In this document: piece by piece, positions 34,616 to 41,727 of the stretch
Position numbering within the stretch: position 1 is the first letter of the stretch
Layout: each line of letters opens with the position of its first letter
Assembly (NCBI GenBank): GCA_034432655.1
Contig: DAOUBP010000134.1
Span: 1 to 43,744 of the forward strand
Reading direction: 5' to 3'
Length of the DNA stretch: 43,744 nt
DNA from: DAOUBP01 sp034432655
GTDB lineage: Bacteria > Chloroflexota > Anaerolineae > CG2-30-64-16
Made by a program: the position numbers and the translations under genes
Notes under the pieces: generated by a model
What the model was told of the DNA's origin: nothing
The model's database searches: none
What the model saw: only the letters and a program-made list of their open reading frames with translations

Positions 34616-34687
34616 TACCCCCAGCAGGACTCGAACCTGCGCTTCCGGCTCCGGAGGCCGACGCTCTATCCACTGAGCTATGGGGGC
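34616..34687 (-). tRNA. tRNA-Arg (anticodon CCG)
   Basis: The minus strand folds into a full cloverleaf: acceptor GCCCCCA/TGGGGGT, D stem GCTC/GAGC, anticodon stem TCGGC/GCCGG with loop CTCCGGA, T stem GCAGG/CCTGC with loop TTCGAGT. The CCA end is not encoded. The first acceptor pair would be a G-U wobble. It decodes the CGG arginine codon, which is expected to be frequent in this GC-rich genome. Confidence 0.95.
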
Positions 34688-34700
34688 GTTTCGTGGATAG

Positions 34701-34729
34701 AGTATACCACTAAATCTACAAAGAGGCAA
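34701..34729 (-). promoter_or_regulatory. promoter of tRNA-Arg
   Basis: TTGCCT and TATACT on the minus strand are 17 bases apart. The -10 ends 13 bases before the mature tRNA 5' end, giving a very short leader. Confidence 0.75.
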
Positions 34730-34767
34730 AAATGCGATCTGCAACCGGAAGGGATACCCTGAGGATC

Positions 34768-34834
34768 GGGCCGAAGTTAGGCACTGCCAGCCCTGCCTAA
34801 CCTCGGCCCAGACGACCTTAGTGTAACTTCGGCC
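34768..34834. repeat. three-arm inverted/direct repeat after ecfT
   Basis: An arm at 34768-34783 (GGGCCGAAGTTAGGCA) can pair with 34794-34809 (15 of 16) or, through its GGCCGAAGTTA part, perfectly with 34824-34834. The two partners are direct repeats, so the structures exclude each other. The element lies between the ecfT stop and the tRNA promoter. No T-run follows on either strand. Confidence 0.8.
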
Positions 34835-34865
34835 ATATTGCGCCACAGTGATTTTTCATACACTG

Positions 34866-35642
34866 TTACAGAATCCGCAATAGGAGGGCAACCACCGACG
34901 TAAACGCCAGCAACACCAGGCCGATCCGATCCGCGGGCCTGAGCTTAAGCGGGCGGTAAGTGGTGCGACGGACGGCAGGCGCGCCCAAGGCTCTGGACTC
35001 CAACGCCCACCCCAGTCGCTCGCTGTGGCGCAACGCACCGATGACCACGGCTACCAGCACGGGCCGATAGGCGCGCAGCTGCGCCAGGAACCCGCGTTGG
35101 GCCAGGTCCAGCCCCCGGGCCTGCTGCGCTTCCATCACCTGCTGAAACAGGCCGGCCAGGATGGGCAGATAGCGCAACGCCAGCGCCAGGGTCAAGCCCC
35201 AGCTATAGGGCAGGCCCAGGGCTGTGAAACCGCTGATCAGCTCACGCTGATCGGTAGTGCTCAACCAGACGAAAAAGGTCAATGCGAGGGCCAACAGGCG
35301 GCTCACCAACACCAGCCCCTGTCTCAGGGCCGCCTCGGTGATCCACAACCATCCCAGCCGCAGCCAGACGGTGCCATCCCGTGGCCCCAGCAGAGCAGTG
35401 GCGAAAAAGACGAACAGCAGGAACGGTGCCAGGCTCTTCAGGAGGCGGCCGATCCGTTCCCGGCCGAGCCGGGCGCAGGCAGCTAACCACAGACAAAGAG
35501 CCACGATGGCCAGGCTGGGCCAAAAGGCATACCATAAGAACGCCAGCAGGAAAACCAGCGCCACGAACGCCAGCTTAACCCGGGGATCCAACGCGTGTAC
35601 CCAGGTAGCGCGCCGCACGTAGGCGTCAAATTCAGCCGCCAT
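34866..35642 (-). CDS. ecfT: ECF transporter transmembrane protein EcfT
   Basis: The product has 258 residues with about five to six hydrophobic segments. The two Ala-Arg-Gly coupling signatures appear as QARGLD and SRALGA in the cytoplasmic part, which contact the paired ATPases. DPRVKL near residue 20 is also typical. The ATG overlaps the ATPase gene by 11 bases and has a strong GGAAGGAGG before it. EcfT and the ATPases energise vitamin or metal uptake through S components, none of which is visible in this window. Confidence 0.88.
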   Translation of the reverse strand: MAAEFDAYVRRATWVHALDPRVKLAFVALVFLLAFLWYAFWPSLAIVALCLWLAACARLGRERIGRLLKSLAPFLLFVFFATALLGPRDGTVWLRLGWLWITEAALRQGLVLVSRLLALALTFFVWLSTTDQRELISGFTALGLPYSWGLTLALALRYLPILAGLFQQVMEAQQARGLDLAQRGFLAQLRAYRPVLVAVVIGALRHSERLGWALESRALGAPAVRRTTYRPLKLRPADRIGLVLLAFTSVVALLLRIL

Positions 35643-37587
35643 CGCGGCCTCCTTCCTCCCACCCGACCGGCGTGGCGTCTGGCCTGGCCGATGCCTGCCA
35701 GGCTGTCACGAACTCTGCGCTGGTGAGGGGCTGATCGCTGAATCCGTGGGCCGCCAGTCGCTGCGCCAGACGGATCACCGGCGGCAGGATCAGACGGGCC
35801 CGGCGCCAGATCTCCCGTCGCCGAAACAGCTCACCGGGGCTGCCCTCAAACACCATCTCCCCGGCCAACAGCACTGCGACGCGCGCTGCGTACTCGGCCA
35901 CCAGCCGCATGTCGTGGGTGATCAACAACACGGTGCCGCCCTGACGCTGAAATTCGACCACTGCCGCCATCAGCGCCTGCAGGCTCTGGCCATCCAGCCC
36001 GCCGCTGGGCTCATCCAACACCAGCACCTGCGGCCGCATGGCCAGCACTGCGGCCAGCGACACCTGGCGGCGCTGGCTCGAGCCCAACAGCGCCGGGGGG
36101 AAATGGGCACAGCTCCCCAGGCGAAACCGATCTAACGCCTCTGCCACCCGCCGCGCCACCTCTGCGGGAGGCAAACCGCCCAGCCGCAGGCCAAAAGCGA
36201 CCTCTTCGGCCACGGTGGCTGCGAAAATTTGATGGTCGGGGTTCTGAAACACGTAGCCGACGGTGCGCGCCAGCTCCGGCACGCGCGCGGAACGCGTGTC
36301 CCGGCCGGCTACCATCACCCGGCCGGCCGTCGGCTTGAGCAAGCCGTTCAGCAGCTTCGCCAGCGTGGTCTTGCCGGAACCGTTGGGCCCCACCAGCGCC
36401 ACGAACTCGCCCGGCCGCAGGGCCCACGTGACTCCCTTGAGCGCAGCGGTGCCGTCGGGATAAATGTAGGCGACATCTTCAAGGAGGATGCCACTCGCGA
36501 CACTGGCCGCACCGGGAGGGATGAAAACCTTACCCCCCTGACCCCTCTCTCCTGTGCTGAAAGGGCCCGACCCAGAAGAGAGGGACACCGACGCCCCCCA
36601 TCTCCTGACACCTGCTGCTGGCCCGTCAGGAGAGGGGGTCGGGAGGTGAGGACGCTCTTCAGGACGGGAGGCCTCTCTTCCGGCCTGGGGTGAAGGGGGC
36701 GGCTGGCCGCGGGGCGATGACAGCAGCGGCTTCAGTTGCCTGTAGGCTTCGCCCACGCCTCGGAAATAGAAAGGCTGCCTTAACCGACGGGCCAACAAAG
36801 CAGCCAGCTCGGCCAGCTGCGGCAGGCCGATGCCCCATTCCTGCAGCAAGGCCGTCTGCCGGAAGACTTGTTGCGGCGGGCCCTGCAGGCCGATCCGACC
36901 TTCGTGCAACACCCACACCCGATCGGCATAACGGGCAACCAGTTCCAGATCTTGCGTCGCGATCAGCACCGCCAGCCCCTGGCGCCGCGCCAGCCCGATC
37001 AGCAGGCTGAAGACGTTCAGTTTGCCGGCCGGATCAAGGTTGGCGGTGGGATCGTCGAGGGCCAGCAACGCCGGCTGCATGGCCAGCATGGCAGCGATGG
37101 CCACCCGTTGCTTTTCGCCACCGGAAAGCAACAGCGGCGACCGGTCTCGATACGCGGATAACCCCACGGCCGCCAACGCCCAGGCCACCCGCTGCGCGAT
37201 CAAAGCGGGCGGCAGTCCCAGGTTCTCAGGCCCGAAAGCAACTTCATCCTCCACGCGCATCTGGGTCAGCTGGGCCTCGGCGTCCTGGAACACCAGCCCG
37301 GCCCAGCGCGCCAGGGCGGGGACGGGAAGCCGTCGCGTATCGTGACCGGCAACCAGCACCTGGCCGCGAAAACAGCCGCCGGTTGCGTGAGGCACCAGCC
37401 CGTTGACCGCCATGCACAGGGTTGTCTTGCCGGAGCCCACACGGCCGATCAGCGCGACCAGCTCTCCGCGGCCCACCTGGCCGGTGACCCCGCGCAAGAC
37501 CTCGGCCGCAGGCTGATCCGGCAGCAGCGGCGGATAGGCGTAGTGCAGGTCGGTGATGGTCAGGACGGGCGAAGGAGCAGAGGTCAT
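35632..37587 (-). CDS. fused double ECF ATPase (EcfA-EcfA')
   Basis: The product has 651 residues with two ABC ATPase domains in one chain. NBD1: Walker A GRVGSGKTT (48-56), signature LSGGEKQ (154-160), Walker B ending LALDDPTANLD with Asp in place of the catalytic Glu. NBD2: Walker A GPNGSGKTT, a degenerate signature LGSSQRRQ, and canonical LVLDEPSGGLD. The site made by NBD1 Walker motifs and the NBD2 signature is therefore degenerate, while the other is canonical. The linker (about 290-356) is Pro/Ser/Gly-rich and coded by palindromic repeat DNA. Partner ecfT follows at once, overlapping by 11 bases. Confidence 0.88.
   Translation of the reverse strand: MTSAPSPVLTITDLHYAYPPLLPDQPAAEVLRGVTGQVGRGELVALIGRVGSGKTTLCMAVNGLVPHATGGCFRGQVLVAGHDTRRLPVPALARWAGLVFQDAEAQLTQMRVEDEVAFGPENLGLPPALIAQRVAWALAAVGLSAYRDRSPLLLSGGEKQRVAIAAMLAMQPALLALDDPTANLDPAGKLNVFSLLIGLARRQGLAVLIATQDLELVARYADRVWVLHEGRIGLQGPPQQVFRQTALLQEWGIGLPQLAELAALLARRLRQPFYFRGVGEAYRQLKPLLSSPRGQPPPSPQAGREASRPEERPHLPTPSPDGPAAGVRRWGASVSLSSGSGPFSTGERGQGGKVFIPPGAASVASGILLEDVAYIYPDGTAALKGVTWALRPGEFVALVGPNGSGKTTLAKLLNGLLKPTAGRVMVAGRDTRSARVPELARTVGYVFQNPDHQIFAATVAEEVAFGLRLGGLPPAEVARRVAEALDRFRLGSCAHFPPALLGSSQRRQVSLAAVLAMRPQVLVLDEPSGGLDGQSLQALMAAVVEFQRQGGTVLLITHDMRLVAEYAARVAVLLAGEMVFEGSPGELFRRREIWRRARLILPPVIRLAQRLAAHGFSDQPLTSAEFVTAWQASARPDATPVGWEEGGRDGG
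36543..36632. repeat. palindromic repeat DNA inside the ATPase linker
   Basis: There are two perfect inverted repeats: CCCTCTCT/AGAGAGGG (36543-36550, 36577-36584) and CTCCTGA/TCAGGAG (36602-36608, 36626-36632). C-rich and G-rich runs surround them. The stretch is in frame and encodes the low-complexity linker between the two ATPase domains. Confidence 0.7.
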
Positions 37588-37624
37588 CGAACGGTGAGAC
37601 GATCGTCTGGAGGGAGTGGAGGCC

Positions 37625-37681
37625 GTTGCGCGCTGCGTTGAGCCTCAGCGTATTTGCTGATGCGCCTGCGCAGCGCGCAAC
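37625..37681. repeat. 13-bp perfect inverted repeat with nested hairpin
   Basis: GTTGCGCGCTGCG (37625-37637) and CGCAGCGCGCAAC (37669-37681) are perfectly complementary. A TCAGC/GCTGA hairpin is nested in the loop. It lies between the lipoprotein stop and the ATPase start on the same message. No T-run follows, so it is more likely a stability or attenuation structure than a full terminator. Confidence 0.85.
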
Positions 37682-37694
37682 ATGCACCTTCAGT

Positions 37695-38657
37695 CTACTT
37701 GGGCAATAAGCTCGGATCTACCATGTCGGTATAGGGCAGATCACGCGCCACCAGGCCCTTGGCCTTCAACCAGGCCACCGCATCGGCCACCTCGGCCTGG
37801 CTGGGGACACCCCGGCCGGGGAACGGCGGCATCTGATAGCTGTCCTGGATGGACGGGGGCACGCGGCCTTGTTCGATCAGCACCCCGCGATACTTGTCCG
37901 GGTTCGCATTAAGCTCGGCGACCGCCTTCTCCCAGGCGACCAGGAACTTCCTGACGGTGTTCGGTTTGGCCTTCAGCGTGTCGGCGGTGAACACCAACAC
38001 CGATTGTGAGTAGTTGGCGTACTTGACGTCATCTACCACCAGTTTCGCGCCGGCCGCGATCGCGCCCTGGGCCAGCGGATCGGGCAGGACTGCGGCCTTG
38101 ATGTTGCCGTTCATCAGCTGCTCGAACCGCACCGTGATCGCGCCGATCTCGATCTTGGCGATCTCCTCGGGCTTCAAGCCTTCGGCGGCCAGGATGCGGT
38201 CGGTGAGATATTCGATGATGGTATTGTTGCTGATGCCGATGGGCACGCCCTTCAGATCCACCGGGGTGGTAATGTCGGCGCCCGGGCTGGCCAGGAACCG
38301 AAACAGCGGCGCATCCGGGAAGGGCCGACGCGCGGTGTAAACTGCTTTGACCTTGGCCGTGTCTTTATTCAGCAGTCCCACGCCCATCAGATCGGTCAGC
38401 ACCCCATCTGCCTGTCCGGTCTGGATGAACACATCCCGCTCCTGGGGACTTTTCACCGGGATGGTTTCGACCTCGATCCCCTGTTCGGTGAAGTAGCCGT
38501 TTTGCTGGGCGATGAAGATGGGGATGGTGTCCAAAACCGGGATCAAAGCCAGCTTCAGTTTGCCATCCTCGGCCGGCGGCATGGGCGCGCAGGCGGCCAG
38601 AGAAGTGGCCAGCAAAACAACGCTCAACACAAGGGAGAGATAACGACTCTTTTGCAT
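37695..38657 (-). CDS. NMT1/ThiY/SsuA-like substrate-binding lipoprotein
   Basis: The product has 320 residues with lipobox LAAC (Cys23). IPVLDTIPIFIAQQNGYF at the start of the mature part and DLKGVPIGI in the middle match the NMT1/THI5-like periplasmic binding family, whose known ligands include thiamine precursors, sulfonates and nitrate. Genes for its usual permease and ATPase are not next to it. Instead an ECF ATPase/EcfT pair follows after 107 bases. ATG 38657 is preferred to a TTG at 38693 because it leads straight into the signal peptide. Ligand not deducible. Confidence 0.82.
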   Translation of the reverse strand: MQKSRYLSLVLSVVLLATSLAACAPMPPAEDGKLKLALIPVLDTIPIFIAQQNGYFTEQGIEVETIPVKSPQERDVFIQTGQADGVLTDLMGVGLLNKDTAKVKAVYTARRPFPDAPLFRFLASPGADITTPVDLKGVPIGISNNTIIEYLTDRILAAEGLKPEEIAKIEIGAITVRFEQLMNGNIKAAVLPDPLAQGAIAAGAKLVVDDVKYANYSQSVLVFTADTLKAKPNTVRKFLVAWEKAVAELNANPDKYRGVLIEQGRVPPSIQDSYQMPPFPGRGVPSQAEVADAVAWLKAKGLVARDLPYTDMVDPSLLPK

Positions 38658-38719
38658 ATCAAATCTTGTTCCTTTCGCTGAATTCAGCTTCAAGAATCTG
38701 TGAGCCCCCAGACATCAAA

Positions 38720-38829
38720 CTAAGCCTCTCGGCAGCTCACCGCCGGTCTGCAACCTGTATGGTCAGTTCTGCATACTGACCATCATTGTAAAGCTAAGCC
38801 TCTCGGCAGCTCACCGCCGGTCTACAACC
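38720..38829. repeat. 36-bp direct repeat, two copies 74 bp apart
   Basis: Copies at 38720-38755 and 38794-38829 begin CTAAGCCTCTCGGC and end CAACC, differing at one base. Each contains CGGCAGC-TCACC-GCCG, able to form a small hairpin. They flank a palindrome and a -10-like box upstream of the NMT1-like lipoprotein gene. The rest of 38830-38938 is purine-rich low-complexity DNA. Confidence 0.9.
38759..38790 (-). promoter_or_regulatory. candidate promoter/operator of the NMT1-like lipoprotein gene
   Basis: On the minus strand TACAAT (38790-38785) is followed one base later by a perfect 9-bp inverted repeat, ATGGTCAGT/ACTGACCAT, spanning 38783-38759. The palindrome would cover the transcription start, the usual place for a repressor operator. 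The -35 is not clear. Confidence 0.45.
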
Positions 38830-38938
38830 CGCCCTCGGGGCACAGCGCGCAGCAGGCGGTTCTTCCTCCACCTCCTCTTCCTCCCAGTCTTCCCAATCAG
38901 ACTGAGAGAGCAGAGGGAAAGGAGGGTGAGAAGTTCTC

Positions 38939-40249
38939 CTATTGCTTTTCGTACGGGACGCCGTCGGCGGCTGGCGCCACGCTGCGGCCAATGACGCCGG
39001 CCAGCACCAGCATCGTCAACAGATAGGGCAACATACCGATGAACTGGTACGGCACGCCGGTCTCCAGGATCTGGAGTTTGATCTGCAACGCGTCGGCAAA
39101 GCCGAAAAGCAGCGCGCCGCCGAAAGCGCCGTAAGGTGTCCAGCGGCCGAAAATCATGGCGGCCAGCGCGATGAAGCCTTTGCCGCCCGTCATCAGATCA
39201 TCGAAGGAGCCCACCGTCTCCAGGCTGAACCAGGCACCGCCCAGGCCGGCAATCGCACCGCCGGCCAACACCGCCAGATACCGCACCCGGAACACGTTGA
39301 TGCCCAGCGTGTCGGCCGCACGCGGATGTTCACCGACCGCCCGATGGCGCAGGCCCCACTTGGTGCGGAACAGATAGAAATTGATCGCCACGACCAGGAT
39401 CAACATGGCGTAGACGATGGGTTGATTTTGAAACAGGACCGGCCCGATGATCGGCAAATCGGCCAACCCGGGGATCCTGACCACCGGGAAGACGCTGGGC
39501 GCGCCGAACGGGTTGCCCAACAAGAACGACCGCCGGGTGAACCCGGTGATCCCCACCGCCAGGATGTTGATCACGGTGCCGCTGATGATTTGATCCACCT
39601 TGAAGCGCACCGAAAGCACAGCGTGCAAAGCTGCCATGGCCATGGCCGAAAGGACGGCGAACAGGAGCCCCAAGGCCGAGTTCTGCAGATACAGCGAGGC
39701 CGTGTAGCCCATGCACGCAGCGGTCAACATCATGCCCTCGATGCCGATATTGACCACGCCCGAGCGCTCGCACATGATGCCCGCCAGCGCGCCCAACGCA
39801 ATGGGGGTTGCCAGACGGATGCCGTCCGCCAGCATGCCCACCAGATCGGTGCGTTTGCCCACGGCCGCGCCGATCAAAGCCGCCGCCAACAGCCCGGCAA
39901 ACGCCAGCCCCAAGATGCCGTTCTCATGGCGCTTGGCACGCTCCTCGCTCAAGAAGAAGGGGGGAATGCCCAGGATCACAAAGAGGACTCCCAGCAGTTG
40001 AAGCGCAGCGCGTGAAGGCACCGGGATCCCCTGCTGTAAAGCGGACTGCCAGGCCTCGGGCAAGCGTTGGAGGATATCGGGGTGGATCCGACCTAACCGA
40101 AAGCGCGACAGCGCCTCGGGCGCAACAGCGGTAGTGGCCAGATAGAGCAGCACCACGGCGATGATGAGATAGAACAGGCCGAACCAACGGGCTCGGGTCA
40201 TGAACCGCCGCGGGATGATGGCAGTCTCTTTGACAGTAGTGGCTGTCAT
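38939..40249 (-). CDS. ABC permease, nucleoside (BMP) uptake type
   Basis: The product has 436 residues and is polytopic. NIGIEGMMLTAA with GALAGIMCERSGVV before it, and later GGAIAGLGGAWFSLE, are typical of the permease family (branched-chain/RbsC-like) that partners BMP lipoproteins. An N-terminal extension with two helices (about 24-45 and 83-100) is longer than usual. It is the second permease of the operon, starting 9 bases after the first, with GGAGGG overlapping the previous stop. Confidence 0.87.
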   Translation of the reverse strand: MTATTVKETAIIPRRFMTRARWFGLFYLIIAVVLLYLATTAVAPEALSRFRLGRIHPDILQRLPEAWQSALQQGIPVPSRAALQLLGVLFVILGIPPFFLSEERAKRHENGILGLAFAGLLAAALIGAAVGKRTDLVGMLADGIRLATPIALGALAGIMCERSGVVNIGIEGMMLTAACMGYTASLYLQNSALGLLFAVLSAMAMAALHAVLSVRFKVDQIISGTVINILAVGITGFTRRSFLLGNPFGAPSVFPVVRIPGLADLPIIGPVLFQNQPIVYAMLILVVAINFYLFRTKWGLRHRAVGEHPRAADTLGINVFRVRYLAVLAGGAIAGLGGAWFSLETVGSFDDLMTGGKGFIALAAMIFGRWTPYGAFGGALLFGFADALQIKLQILETGVPYQFIGMLPYLLTMLVLAGVIGRSVAPAADGVPYEKQ

Positions 40250-40258
40250 GATACCCTC

Positions 40259-41707
40259 CTACTTCCCCCAGCCGCGCGTGAGCACGACCTCGCGTACGCG
40301 CTCGGCGCGAATCCGGTAGATGAAGCGCACGATCTGCGGGGCGGCGACAAACAGGATCACCAGGGCCTGGACGATATCAATCAGGTCCCGGCTGATGCCG
40401 GCGCGCACCTGCATCAAGCCCGCGCCGTTGCGCAAGCCACCCCATAAGAACGCGGCCGGGATGACACCGATGGGGCTGGACTTGGCCAACAGGGCAACGG
40501 CGATAGAGTCAAAGCCCGCCCCAGAGGTAAACGCAGCCGGGAGATTACGGTTCAGCCCGATCACCTCGCTGGCGCCGGCCAGGCCCGACAACATCCCGCC
40601 GATGGCCATCGCCAACACGATGTTACGGGCCACGCTCATGCCGGCATAACGCGCCGCACCCGGCCCGGCTCCCACCGTCCGCATCTCAAAGCCCCAAATC
40701 GTCTTGAACATCACCCACCAGATCACCGCCACCGCAGCGATGGCCAACCAAAATCCGAAGTGGAGCCGGGTATCGGTGACCCAGACCGGCAATTGGGCCG
40801 TCTCCGCCACGAACCGGGTGCGATCCAGGCTGGCCGTAGGATCGCGCACCACGTTTTTCACCAGGTAGTCTACGCTCTTGACGGCGATGTAGTTCATCAT
40901 GATGGTGTTGATCACCTCATGCGCGCCGAATTTCGCCTTCAAGAAACCGGGAATCGCACCCCAAACCAGCCCGGCAGCCATCGCGGCCAGGATCGTCAAA
41001 GGCAGATGGATGAACCAGGGCAGATTCGTGATACTGGAGCCGACCACTGCTGCGGTGATCGCGCCGGCGTAGAACTGGCCCTCCGCGCCGATGTTGAACA
41101 GGCCCGTCATGAAACCGACCGAAACCGCCAATCCCATGAAGATAAAAGGTGTCATCGAGACCATCGTCTCGGCGAAGCGGCTCCGGTCCCCGATCATGCC
41201 CTCGAAGAGGCCGCCGTACGCGGCAACCGGGTTGGCACCACTGGCTTGCATGATGATCATCCCGACGATCAGCGAGGTGTTGATTGCCAGGACGATGGTC
41301 ACCACGTCCAACACGCCTCCGCCCAACACGGGCAACTTCCGGTCGGCGTTCAACCACAGGTAAACCAAAGCCGTCGCCAGCCCGATGACCCACACGATTA
41401 ACCAGACCAGTTCGCCCTGCATGCCGGGGAAGACTGGCAGCGCGTACCAGGAACCGAAGCGAGCGATGATCCAGACAGTGGAAAACAGCAGGTCGCCCGG
41501 CGGCCAAAAAGCAAACGCCGGGAGCATGGGCGCCATCCACGCCAGGCCACTGATGGTCGGCACCAGGAACAGGATCACCAACCACAGCACCTTCGGGCCC
41601 CGGATGAACTTATCCGGGCTGCGGCTCACCGCATCCACGGCCGCCATGACCCACACAGCCCAACACACCAGGCCGGCCAGAATGCCCAAGAATGCCAGCG
41701 GTGTCAT
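40259..41707 (-). CDS. ABC permease, nucleoside (BMP) uptake type
   Basis: The product has 482 residues and is polytopic. FNIGAEGQFYAGAI and GMSVARNIVLAMAIGGMLSGLAGA are the family marks of the first permease in BMP-type nucleoside importers. It has an N-terminal extension with extra helices before the core. ATG 41707 is chosen over the one at 41728 because AGGAGGA lies 6-7 bases before it. It pairs with the next permease to form the membrane channel. Confidence 0.87.
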   Translation of the reverse strand: MTPLAFLGILAGLVCWAVWVMAAVDAVSRSPDKFIRGPKVLWLVILFLVPTISGLAWMAPMLPAFAFWPPGDLLFSTVWIIARFGSWYALPVFPGMQGELVWLIVWVIGLATALVYLWLNADRKLPVLGGGVLDVVTIVLAINTSLIVGMIIMQASGANPVAAYGGLFEGMIGDRSRFAETMVSMTPFIFMGLAVSVGFMTGLFNIGAEGQFYAGAITAAVVGSSITNLPWFIHLPLTILAAMAAGLVWGAIPGFLKAKFGAHEVINTIMMNYIAVKSVDYLVKNVVRDPTASLDRTRFVAETAQLPVWVTDTRLHFGFWLAIAAVAVIWWVMFKTIWGFEMRTVGAGPGAARYAGMSVARNIVLAMAIGGMLSGLAGASEVIGLNRNLPAAFTSGAGFDSIAVALLAKSSPIGVIPAAFLWGGLRNGAGLMQVRAGISRDLIDIVQALVILFVAAPQIVRFIYRIRAERVREVVLTRGWGK

Positions 41708-41727
41708 AGCATCTCCTCCTGCACTCA

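Noticed and set aside
38720..38829. Two 36-bp repeats with a 38-bp spacer, the dimensions of a CRISPR array
   Set aside because: There are only two copies, no cas genes, and the spacer is a palindrome beside a -10-like box.
38660..38830. A TPP riboswitch upstream of the NMT1-like lipoprotein
   Set aside because: Neither CTGAGA nor the ACCTGATC-type core is present on the minus strand; only repeats and a palindrome are seen.
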